9,549 bases of DNA, taken from Thalassospiraceae bacterium. Its GTDB lineage: Bacteria > Pseudomonadota > Alphaproteobacteria > Rhodospirillales > Magnetovibrionaceae. Shown here in pieces: positions 1 through 6,232 of the stretch. The position numbers were made by a program, and so were the translations under genes. The DNA lies in assembly GCA_030638205.1 (NCBI GenBank), contig DAOWFB010000061.1, positions 1-9,549 of the forward strand, in the 5' to 3' direction. The notes beneath the pieces are model-generated. The model did not search any database, was not told where the DNA came from, and saw only the letters and a list, made by a program, of their open reading frames with translations. Within the stretch, counting starts at the first letter, position 1. Each line of letters begins with the position of its first letter.

Positions 1-1183
1 CGCACTTGAAAATGCATTTCAGGCCCTGCATCTGGCTGCGGGCGTTAGCTATTATAAAGCATACATCCCAGAACAAATTGAAATAGCTAACGGCGGTGCA
101 TTGGATGACGACACGGCTGATTTTTTTGAAGACCTTTATTTTAATGGGCTTGGCGAATTTGCATTTCGTAACCAGGTAAAACTAAAAAATAAAATAAAAT
201 TTCCCCGTGGTGGAAAAGCGGTTATTGCAGGAAATGTTACACCATCGAACAAAGCCCTTGTCCCGGTTGGCGGGGGCAAGGATTCATTGGTAACGGTTGA
301 GGCATTGCGAAAATCGGGCCATGACATCACCCTTTGTTCGGTCAACCGCCCGGGGCCAATTGCCGCCTGTATGGACGCAAGCGGATTGGAGACAATTAGT
401 TTTGAGCGCAAAATCGATAAACGCTTGCTTGAGCTAAACGATAATGGTGCGCTTAACGGTCATGTTCCCATTACCGCCATTGTTAGTTTAATTTTAGTTG
501 CGGCTGGTATTTGGCATGGGTTTGATGGAATTGCATTTTCCAATGAGCGCTCCGCCAACGAAGGCAACACCGAATGGGAAGGTCGCATTGTAAATCATCA
601 ATTCAGCAAATCATTAGAATTTGAAAATACGCTTTCAGCATTTATAAAAACCCACATTGCCGATGGGATGGATTGTTTTTCATTTTTGCGCCCGCTTTCA
701 GAATTACATATTGCAAAACTATTTAGCAACGAAACCCGTTATGACCATGTATTTACATCATGCAATAAATCTTACCGTATTGTTGATGCCATGGTTGATA
801 AACGTTGGTGTTGCGATTGCCCTAAATGCCGGTTTGTTTATTTGGTGCTGGCACCCTTTATGGATAAAGAGCGACTTCTAAATATTTTTGGCAATGACAT
901 GTTAGATGATGCATCTCAAATTGATGGCTTTCGTGAATTGCTGGGGCTCAAAGGCCACAAGCCATGGGAATGCGTTGGTGAAATACTTGAATCCGGTGCA
1001 GCTTTTAACGCCATTGCCGACCGCGATGAATGGGCAAATACCGCCGTAATAAAATCATTAGCAGGTGAAATGAGGGCTGGCGGTGATGAACTAACATCGG
1101 CCTTCAAGGCGGCGTTAAAACCAGACCCGGCAACTAACATCCCGGCACGATTTAAAGGGGCGTTTGATGACTGGGCTAGCTGA
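1..1183 (+). CDS. murL: UDP-MurNAc-L-Ala-L-Glu epimerase MurL (5' end cut off by window)
   Basis: MurL converts the terminal L-Glu of UDP-MurNAc-L-Ala-L-Glu to D-Glu in the cytoplasm, consuming ATP (to AMP and PPi in the characterised Xanthomonas enzyme). The reading frame is open from base 2. The 33 residues before the first possible start (TTG at 101) include a family-like stretch LAAGVSYYKAY, so the gene is truncated by the window, not short. In all, 393 residues are visible; full-length members are, from memory, about 450. Visible signatures are a PP-loop-like GGGKDS (269-286), SNERSANEGN (542-571), HQFSKS, SCNKS, and a cysteine cluster WCCDCPKC (806-829). The identification rests on these motifs and on the downstream MurD-type ligase with MurD2-specific features. 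The stop TGA lies 17 bases inside murD2, which implies co-transcription. Confidence is high for the family. The reaction is inferred from the characterised homologue. Confidence 0.88.
   Translation, partial: ALENAFQALHLAAGVSYYKAYIPEQIEIANGGALDDDTADFFEDLYFNGLGEFAFRNQVKLKNKIKFPRGGKAVIAGNVTPSNKALVPVGGGKDSLVTVEALRKSGHDITLCSVNRPGPIAACMDASGLETISFERKIDKRLLELNDNGALNGHVPITAIVSLILVAAGIWHGFDGIAFSNERSANEGNTEWEGRIVNHQFSKSLEFENTLSAFIKTHIADGMDCFSFLRPLSELHIAKLFSNETRYDHVFTSCNKSYRIVDAMVDKRWCCDCPKCRFVYLVLAPFMDKERLLNIFGNDMLDDASQIDGFRELLGLKGHKPWECVGEILESGAAFNAIADRDEWANTAVIKSLAGEMRAGGDELTSAFKAALKPDPATNIPARFKGAFDDWAS
1154..1160 (+). promoter_or_regulatory. Ribosome binding site for murD2 inside murL
   Basis: AAAGGGG lies six bases before the ATG at 1167 and within the last codons of murL. 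It favours ATG 1167 over the adjacent TTG at 1164 and supports coupled translation of the overlapping pair. Confidence 0.55.
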
Positions 1184-2501
1184 TGCCAAATCCATCGCCA
1201 TTTGGGGTTATGGTCGCGAAGGCCGTGCCACCTATAACTACCTGAAAAATCAAGGCATTAAGGCTAACATAAGCATTATTGCCGACGATGAACCAAACGA
1301 TGCGCCGGATGGGTGCAATGTATTGGTGGGTGTCGCAGGATGCGATGCAATAGCAGGTGGCAATTTTGATTTAATAATTAAATCACCGGGCATAAGCCTT
1401 TACCGCCCTGAAATACCGGCTGGAAAAAAAGCCGGATCCATTTTTACATCAGCCACCAACATATGGATGGGGGCAAACACCGATGCTAAAACAATTGTTA
1501 TTACCGGAACCAAGGGTAAATCCACCACGGCCAAGCTTATCCATCATATACTTTGCGAGCTGGACATAAATGCAGAACTGGCCGGAAATGTCGGCAGACC
1601 ATTGATGGAAATTGAACACCCGCCTGAGATTACAGTAATTGAACTTTCATCATATCAAATTGCCGACCTTGAATTTGCCCCAACATTTGCGATTGCGTTA
1701 AATTTATACCCCGAACACATTCCTTGGCACGGTGATACGGAAACATATTATTCCGATAAGCTGAGAATTTTTTCATTAACCCCCGCACCTAAAGCTTTGT
1801 TAAATGCTAATGATGCGGAAATTAAAAAAAGATTGGGCGGCATTAAAAACGCCAACTGGTTTAACGATGCATCCTCCGCTAATTCATATAACGCCCATGA
1901 TGGTGGTGTTTACAAAGGCAAAAACGAAATAATCGATGGCATCGAAACCCGCCTTATGGGTGAACATAACCTTTCAAATATTGCCGCCGCACTGGCAGCG
2001 GTTGAAATGATTATTGGTGATTTATCAGAAAAAACAGAAATTATAACAAAGGCTGTTTCAGGCTTTGTTCCCCTGCCCCACAGGTTAGAATTGCTGGGCC
2101 AAAAAGATGGTGTGCTTTATGTTGATGACAGCATATCAACCACCCCGCAATCGGCCTTGGCGGCGCTAGACGCATTTAAAGAAAATGAAAAAATAATTAT
2201 TTTAGGCGGACAAGACCGCGGCCTTGATTATGGTGCGCTGGCTAAGCAACTGCCCAAACAAAATGTTAAGGCGGTTATTTGCATTCCCGATAATGGGGCA
2301 TTAATTGCAAAACAAATAAAAGAAATTTCACCCAATATAAATCTGATTGAATGCAGCAGCCTTGATGCGGCAGTTAAAACAGCAAAAGAAATTGCGGTTA
2401 TGGGTGATGTGGTTTTGTTAAGCCCAGCCGCACCCAGCTTTGGCCATTTTATTGATTACGCTGATCGCGGTAAAAGCTTTGCCACCCTTGCCGGGCTCTA
2501 A
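1167..2501 (+). CDS. murD2: UDP-MurNAc-L-alanine--L-glutamate ligase (MurD2-type Mur ligase)
   Basis: This is a 444-residue cytoplasmic Mur ligase that joins glutamate to UDP-MurNAc-L-alanine with ATP. Domain 1 starts with a glycine-rich nucleotide-sugar-binding turn, GYGREGRA (residues 14-21). Domain 2 holds the P-loop ITGTKGKSTT (112-121), AGNVGRP (139-145), ELSSYQ (159-164), NLYPEHIPWHGD (179-190) and MGEHNLSN (264-271). Domain 3 has PHRLE (304-308), DDSISTTPQS (320-329), ILGGQDRG and LSPAAPSFGHF (418-428). Ordinary MurD proteins usually carry NISPDHLDRH-like and NDSKATN-like sequences at the corresponding sites. The departures here, together with the adjacent murL, indicate the MurD2 class, which uses L-Glu instead of D-Glu. 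The start is ATG 1167, preceded by a good ribosome binding site and overlapping murL by 17 bases. The substrate choice is inferred from family and context, not proven. Confidence 0.88.
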   Translation: MTGLADAKSIAIWGYGREGRATYNYLKNQGIKANISIIADDEPNDAPDGCNVLVGVAGCDAIAGGNFDLIIKSPGISLYRPEIPAGKKAGSIFTSATNIWMGANTDAKTIVITGTKGKSTTAKLIHHILCELDINAELAGNVGRPLMEIEHPPEITVIELSSYQIADLEFAPTFAIALNLYPEHIPWHGDTETYYSDKLRIFSLTPAPKALLNANDAEIKKRLGGIKNANWFNDASSANSYNAHDGGVYKGKNEIIDGIETRLMGEHNLSNIAAALAAVEMIIGDLSEKTEIITKAVSGFVPLPHRLELLGQKDGVLYVDDSISTTPQSALAALDAFKENEKIIILGGQDRGLDYGALAKQLPKQNVKAVICIPDNGALIAKQIKEISPNINLIECSSLDAAVKTAKEIAVMGDVVLLSPAAPSFGHFIDYADRGKSFATLAGL

Positions 2502-2506
2502 TATCG

Positions 2507-3292
2507 CTAATCAATAAATTCAGAATTAAGCCTATCGGTAATAAGCATGTGCCCCGGTTTGTGGGTGATGCATATTTTAGGGCGGGCTTGCTCTATGGCT
2601 ACCTGTGGGGTAACGCCGCAGGCCCAAAATACCGGCACCTCACCATTTCGTATTTCCGGCGCATCGCCAAAATCTGGTGCAAAAATATTTTCTATTCCAA
2701 TTTCATTTGGATTCCCAACGTGAACCGGCCCACCGTGAACACGAGGGAAGCTGGACGTTATTTCGACCACACGCTTAACCTGTTCAGTTGGGAACGGGCG
2801 CATTGAAACAACCATTTTTCCGCCAAATGGCCCGGATGGGTTTGTTTCAATATTACTGCGGTACATGGGAACGTTTCGCCCCAGTTCGATATGACGAACG
2901 GGCAAGTCCGCATCCATAAGGGCCTCTTCAAACGAAAATGAGCAACCAAGGGCAAAGGTTACAAAATCGTCCCGCCATAAATCATCATTTATATGGGAAA
3001 CCATTTCTATAAATTTACCGTCCCTAAAAACGTGATAGGCCGAAACATCAAAACGCACGTCAATGTCTTCGCCCAATTCGGGTAATGACGGGTCACCCGG
3101 TTTTGACATGCCGATAAGCGGGCACGGCTGGGGGTTAAGTTCGCAATATTTTTTAAAATCATCGGCCATGCTTTCGGGCAGTATGGCCAGATTGGCTTGA
3201 ACATAACCGTAGGCCATGCCTGATGTTTGTCTGGACATGCTTCCGCCACGAAATTCTTTGCGTAAATCTTGCGGGGGCGTGTTTTTGTTCAT
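2507..3292 (-). CDS. DUF1445/UPF0317 family protein (putative hydro-lyase, D-glutamate cyclase-related)
   Basis: This 261-residue soluble protein belongs to the UPF0317/DUF1445 family, annotated as putative hydro-lyase. Conserved stretches seen in order are GYVQANLAILP (29-39), NPQPCPLIG (53-61), DIDVRFDVSAY (77-87), WRDDFVTFALGCSFSFEEAL (106-125), NVPMYRSN (140-147), VVSMRP (161-166), HGGPVHVGNP (186-195), PVFWACGVTPQ (220-230) and THKPGHMLITD (243-253). The family includes B. subtilis YcsI, encoded among the 5-oxoprolinase genes. It is also the N-terminal part of the mammalian mitochondrial D-glutamate cyclase DGLUCY, although no reaction is firmly assigned to this domain alone. I chose ATG 3292 because the extension from an upstream ATG at 3316 does not look family-like. 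Neither start has a clear Shine-Dalgarno. The stop is five bases from the murD2 stop (convergent) and no terminator hairpin fits between them. Confidence 0.9.
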   Translation of the reverse strand: MNKNTPPQDLRKEFRGGSMSRQTSGMAYGYVQANLAILPESMADDFKKYCELNPQPCPLIGMSKPGDPSLPELGEDIDVRFDVSAYHVFRDGKFIEMVSHINDDLWRDDFVTFALGCSFSFEEALMDADLPVRHIELGRNVPMYRSNIETNPSGPFGGKMVVSMRPFPTEQVKRVVEITSSFPRVHGGPVHVGNPNEIGIENIFAPDFGDAPEIRNGEVPVFWACGVTPQVAIEQARPKICITHKPGHMLITDRLNSEFID

Positions 3293-3343
3293 TATGGAAA
3301 GATACCAGAACGACATAAATAAAACAGATAATTTGTTTCACAA

Positions 3344-3349
3344 TATAAT
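3344..3349 (+). promoter_or_regulatory. Candidate -10 box in the divergent intergenic region
   Basis: A perfect TATAAT sits 52 bases before the GT25 start, in the 109-base gap between two divergent genes. No good -35 lies at normal spacing upstream; the bases at 3321-3326 read AAAACA. On the opposite strand, TTGTGA (complement of 3338-3343) could be a -35 for the DUF1445 gene, but its matching -10 is poor. The gap must hold both promoters; this is the only near-consensus element I see. Confidence 0.3.
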
Positions 3350-3401
3350 GCCCAGCAGTTACCATCGGGTGCTTAAACCATACTGTGGAGCAATGCCAAC
3401 A

Positions 3402-4178
3402 ATGAATAAATACGGTATTTTCACGCTCAACCTCGAGCGCTCTCCCGACAGACGTGATCGGTTTATGAAGCAAGCCAAAAAAGCATCGGTTGATTTTGAA
3501 TTTTTTAATGCGGTTGACGGTTTGGGCAAAAATATTGCTGATTTTGACGCATACAATAGCAAAAAACGCATAAGGGATTATTTCTTTGATCTTGAACCAA
3601 CCGAGATAGCTTGCTACCTCAGCCATTATAACTGCATCAAAAATGCATACGACAATGGCTTGGAAAAGGTTGTCATATTTGAAGACGACATAAGCTTTGG
3701 CGATAATTTCAAAATAGTTCTCGATTATTGCCTTGGACTGGATGACAGATTTGAAATGGTTCGTCTGTTTGGTCTTAAAAATCAAAAATCAATGAAAATT
3801 GCTGAAATAGATTATGGCTATAACCTTGTTGTGCCACTAAACACCCTGTGTGGTGCGCAGGGATACATGCTAAATCGAAATGGCATGAAAAAAATTCTCG
3901 ATTATGGAAAAGATATTACCGTTCAGTTCGATATCATGATTGATACTTTTTGGGAAAACGGTCTAACAATTTTTGCTGTCGATCCACACCCCATTACAGA
4001 AGCCCAAACCTCTGCTTCAACCATAAATATAAAACCGGCGGTAAATAAATGGCGGGAAAAGGGGCACCGTCATCTGCGCTGGGCATTAAGGCTGAACAAG
4101 GTAAAAAAATCTTTCCTTAAGCGGCTAGCAAGCATGGTAATTATTTTCAAAATATTAAGCGGGCAGATGAAAGTGTAA
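3402..4178 (+). CDS. Glycosyltransferase family 25 protein (LOS/LPS sugar transferase type)
   Basis: This 258-residue protein resembles GT25 enzymes, which add hexoses such as galactose to lipooligosaccharide from nucleotide sugars on the cytoplasmic face of the inner membrane. It shows the usual N-terminal strand and arginine turn FTLNLERSPDRRDRF (7-21), FFNAVDG (34-40), EPTEIACYLSHYNCI (65-79, matching the family GEIGCALSH pattern), and the metal-binding acidic motif VIFEDDI (91-97). These are followed by CGAQGYMLNRNGMKKIL (150-166) and DITVQFDIMIDTFW (171-184). The C-terminus is strongly basic (about 213-250), possibly for membrane association. ATG 3402 starts the family-like sequence and has GGAG at 3387-3390. 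An in-frame ATG at 3393 is only two bases from that GGAG, and a longer open frame reaches back into the DUF1445 gene without family similarity. The rhodanese gene follows after four bases. The donor and acceptor sugars cannot be read from the sequence. Confidence 0.85.
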   Translation: MNKYGIFTLNLERSPDRRDRFMKQAKKASVDFEFFNAVDGLGKNIADFDAYNSKKRIRDYFFDLEPTEIACYLSHYNCIKNAYDNGLEKVVIFEDDISFGDNFKIVLDYCLGLDDRFEMVRLFGLKNQKSMKIAEIDYGYNLVVPLNTLCGAQGYMLNRNGMKKILDYGKDITVQFDIMIDTFWENGLTIFAVDPHPITEAQTSASTINIKPAVNKWREKGHRHLRWALRLNKVKKSFLKRLASMVIIFKILSGQMKV

Positions 4179-4182
4179 AATC

Positions 4183-4536
4183 ATGAGCCAACAGTTACTT
4201 CCAGAAATAAATGCCCCCACGGCCAATAGCTGGATGGCCTCGCGTGAAGCAGTTATGTTGGATGTACGCGAAGCATCAGAATTTGATTTTGAAAACATTC
4301 CAGGTTCAATATTATTACCACTTTCGTTTCTTGATCCAGAAAACTTTCCAGCTATTGGAAATGTTAAAATTATTGTTCTTTGTGCCATTGGCAAGCGCGC
4401 CCTTGTGGCGCAAAAACAATTACAAGATTCAGGGTTTAAAAACCTATTTACGCTTAGCGGTGGAATTGATTCTTGGAAAAAGGCAGGATTTGAAACACAA
4501 GGTGGAAAATTTGAGGCCCTCGACTACACTATTTAA
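4183..4536 (+). CDS. Single-domain rhodanese-like protein
   Basis: This 117-residue cytoplasmic rhodanese domain has no signal peptide. It shows MLDVREASEF (25-34, the CH2-A-like LDVRE motif), NIPGSILLPLS (38-48), the active-site loop VLCAIGKRA (65-73) with catalytic Cys67 and a basic pair Lys71-Arg72, and LSGGIDSWKKAGF (91-103). The intact cysteine loop suggests it can carry a persulfide, as in sulfur transfer to acceptor thiols. The partner is unknown. The length fits GlpE/PspE-sized rhodaneses. The start ATG is four bases after the GT25 stop, with only a weak purine-rich stretch upstream, so it is probably translated from the same message. The functional link to a glycosyltransferase and an amino acid exporter is unclear. 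Confidence 0.88.
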   Translation: MSQQLLPEINAPTANSWMASREAVMLDVREASEFDFENIPGSILLPLSFLDPENFPAIGNVKIIVLCAIGKRALVAQKQLQDSGFKNLFTLSGGIDSWKKAGFETQGGKFEALDYTI

Positions 4537-4592
4537 ACCACCATACATAAACATTTGTTCACAACTGAAACTTATTCGGCTATTACCTTATA

Positions 4593-5375
4593 ATGCCTAA
4601 ACCGCTTCCCCCCGTTAACTGCAACACTGAACGCGAGGCCATGTGGCTTGGCGTACGCGAAGCATCCCGCGTGCCGGCGGCAATAATGTCGGCAAGCTTT
4701 ATTGGTTTTGGATCGCTTGTTCATGATGCTGGATGGACTTTGGGCCAAGGCATTGCAACAACGGTTTCTACATGGGCATTGCCGGGACAAATAATGCTAA
4801 TAGAAATGTTTAATGCCGGTGCGCCGTTACTGGCCATTGCCGTTTCTGTTGGCATGATTAATGCGCGATTATTTCCAATGGTTGTTTCCTTGTTGCCGAT
4901 GGTTAGAAAGCCCGGAATTTCCGGTTGGATTTATTTTGTTCTGGCCAATGTAATTGCAGTAACAACCTGGATGGGGGTGATGCTGCGGATTCCACACCTT
5001 AAACCCGAACACCGCTTTTCATATCTTATCGGTTTTGGTTGTTTATTATGGTTTATTTCTCCATTTTTTACTGCCTTAGGGTTTTTTGCTTCCGATGTAT
5101 TGCCTAGGCCTGTTTCGGTTGGGTTAGTGTTTTTAAACCCTCTTTATTTTACATTGCTATTTCTGGTTGATTTAAAAAAACCTAGCAAGATTATTGCTCT
5201 TTCATTAGGTGCGGTATTGGGGCCGTTGTTATTTTTTGTTTCAAGCGACTGGAGCCTGTTGCTAACCGGAATTATTGGCGGCACAGCAGCATATTTCCTC
5301 GGCCAACGAATTGATGGCCCCACAATTAAACCGGAAATGGAGCCGGGAATAGAAATTGATAGAGGGGGAAATTAA
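4593..5375 (+). CDS. azlC: AzlC family branched-chain amino acid permease subunit
   Basis: This 260-residue polytopic inner-membrane protein is the large subunit of an AzlCD-type amino acid exporter. Family features include ASFIGFGSLVHDAGW (34-48), a short half-membrane segment around WALPGQIMLIEMFNAGAP (61-78), and AVSVGMINARLFPM (83-96). Further hydrophobic segments lie near 111-130, 143-165, 175-193, 199-216 and 220-237. The azlD partner follows with no intervening base, which is the standard arrangement. The start ATG 4593 lacks a Shine-Dalgarno; an internal ATG at 4641 is possible but would leave the region before VREASRVPAA very short. The C-terminus (240-260) is hydrophilic and Glu/Pro-rich. 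The substrate (branched-chain amino acids or analogues) is inferred from the family. Confidence 0.88.
   Translation: MPKPLPPVNCNTEREAMWLGVREASRVPAAIMSASFIGFGSLVHDAGWTLGQGIATTVSTWALPGQIMLIEMFNAGAPLLAIAVSVGMINARLFPMVVSLLPMVRKPGISGWIYFVLANVIAVTTWMGVMLRIPHLKPEHRFSYLIGFGCLLWFISPFFTALGFFASDVLPRPVSVGLVFLNPLYFTLLFLVDLKKPSKIIALSLGAVLGPLLFFVSSDWSLLLTGIIGGTAAYFLGQRIDGPTIKPEMEPGIEIDRGGN
5361..5368 (+). promoter_or_regulatory. Ribosome binding site deciding the azlD TTG start
   Basis: AGAGGGGG lies seven bases before TTG 5376, inside the end of azlC. No ATG lies at a suitable distance, so this strong site supports TTG as the azlD initiation codon. Confidence 0.65.
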
Positions 5376-5714
5376 TTGACCGATTTCAATATTCCCCCAT
5401 GGGCATTTATATGGATAGCAATTGCCATAAGCGCAGCCGTCACATATTCATCGCGTTTTCTTGGTGTTATTTTTTCCGGCAAGGTTCGTTCAGATGGAAA
5501 ACTGATCGAATGGGTAGCGTGTGTTACCTATGCCCTGCTGGCTGGACTTGTAGCCAGAATGATAATTCTTCCCATTGGCTCATTGGGTGAGGCCACTGAC
5601 TGGATGCGACTTTCCGCAACTGCTGCGGGGTTGGCCGCTTTTTATGCATATCGCCGTTCGGTAGCAGCCGGGGTAATTACCGGAACATTGGCATTGATTA
5701 TAATGCTGTGGTAA
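5376..5714 (+). CDS. azlD: AzlD family branched-chain amino acid transport subunit
   Basis: This is the 112-residue small membrane partner of AzlC. It has four predicted transmembrane segments: about residues 8-30 (including AISAAVTYSSRFLGV), 43-67 (VACVTYALLAGLVARMIILP), 76-92 and 97-112. The TYxxRFLG stretch in the first helix is typical of AzlD (usually TYLxRxLP). Translation starts at TTG immediately after the azlC TAA, with a strong ribosome binding site at 5361-5368, which points to coupled synthesis of the two subunits. Length and helix count match the family. About 110 bases follow before the next gene, and I see no convincing terminator there. Confidence 0.85.
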   Translation: MTDFNIPPWAFIWIAIAISAAVTYSSRFLGVIFSGKVRSDGKLIEWVACVTYALLAGLVARMIILPIGSLGEATDWMRLSATAAGLAAFYAYRRSVAAGVITGTLALIIMLW

Positions 5715-5826
5715 CGCGCTAAACGTCTAATATACAAGCCTATTCAGGCAGTTAACCCTTTATTGAACATTTCTAAGCTAGTTTTGGTCAAGGCGAAACA
5801 ATGCAGAAGGCAGGCTCGCGCGAACC

Positions 5827-6180
5827 ATGACGCAAATATTTGGAATACTTGGATTTTTTATGGCGCTACTTGCGATTTTTATCGCGAGCGAATTAATGCG
5901 TCGTACAAACCAGCGCATGCTTGAGCTGGAAACCGCTTTTTATAAACTAAGCGGGCGCATCCAAAAGGTTGAGGCCCGGGTGCTTAAAATTGAAAAAGAT
6001 GCAAACCTCAGCCCAGCTGATATCAAGCGCCAGAAAGAAACTTTAATTGCGCTGGAAAAGAAAACTCGTGCAAATAAGGCTGATGTTTCCACCACCGGAA
6101 GCGCAAGCGCCAAGGAAAATGCCCCCAACGATCGCTACACCCCATCTGAATACAAGAAAAAGACCCTAGGAATTGGTTGA
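5827..6180 (+). CDS. Small membrane-anchored coiled-coil protein, function unknown
   Basis: I do not recognise this 117-residue protein. Residues 4-22 form one hydrophobic helix (GILGFFMALLAIFIASEL) followed by Arg-Arg at 25-26, so it is probably an inner-membrane anchor with the rest in the cytoplasm. Residues 27-58 show heptad-like hydrophobics (MLELETAF, LSGRIQKVEARVLKIEK), consistent with a coiled coil. A second charged helix spans about 62-84, and the tail (86-117) is Ser/Ala/Lys-rich and probably disordered, ending YTPSEYKKKTLGIG. ATG 5827 is the first start giving the full hydrophobic segment. The ribosome binding site is weak, with GAAGG at 5806-5810 rather far upstream. Coding is supported by the coherent membrane-plus-coiled-coil architecture and by the gene sitting in an otherwise gene-dense plus-strand run. 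Its last codons and stop lie in a 12-bp tandem repeat. Confidence 0.7.
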   Translation: MTQIFGILGFFMALLAIFIASELMRRTNQRMLELETAFYKLSGRIQKVEARVLKIEKDANLSPADIKRQKETLIALEKKTRANKADVSTTGSASAKENAPNDRYTPSEYKKKTLGIG

Positions 6181-6212
6181 GGAATTGGTTGAGGGATTGG
6201 TTGAGGGATTGG
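6169..6212. repeat. 12-bp tandem repeat (about 3.7 copies) spanning a stop codon
   Basis: The units are GGAATTGGTTGA (6169-6180), an identical copy (6181-6192), GGGATTGGTTGA (6193-6204) and a partial GGGATTGG (6205-6212). The first copy encodes the last three residues (Gly-Ile-Gly) and the TGA stop of the preceding small gene. Since the unit is a multiple of three, the second and third copies repeat Gly-Ile-Gly-stop in the same frame. The array fills nearly half of the space before the convergent prmA stop. Confidence 0.93.
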
Positions 6213-6232
6213 CCAAAAAATTTATTAGCAAA

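Noticed and set aside
3216..3401. N-terminal extension of the GT25 protein back to 3216
   Set aside because: It would overlap the start of the divergent DUF1445 gene, and the added residues do not resemble GT25 N-termini. The family sequence begins at ATG 3402.
3159..3785. Long minus-strand open frame of 208 codons across the GT25 gene and the DUF1445 start
   Set aside because: It lies antisense to a GT25 gene with clear motifs and overlaps the recognised DUF1445 frame. Its translation shows no family-like features.
4211..4600. Plus-strand open frame of 129 codons overlapping the rhodanese gene
   Set aside because: It is a frame-shifted shadow of the rhodanese, whose active-site loop and other motifs are intact in the other frame.
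4220..4670. Shared REA..L.VREAS sequence in the rhodanese and at the AzlC N-terminus, including a common GTACGCGAAGCATC
   Set aside because: DVREA is a standard rhodanese motif and the similarity stops outside about 12 residues. It is most simply coincidence, not a duplication.
5715..5826. Terminator after azlD (GCCT-ATTC-AGGC near 5737-5752)
   Set aside because: The stem is only four base pairs and is not followed by a T-run. I see no other structure in this gap.
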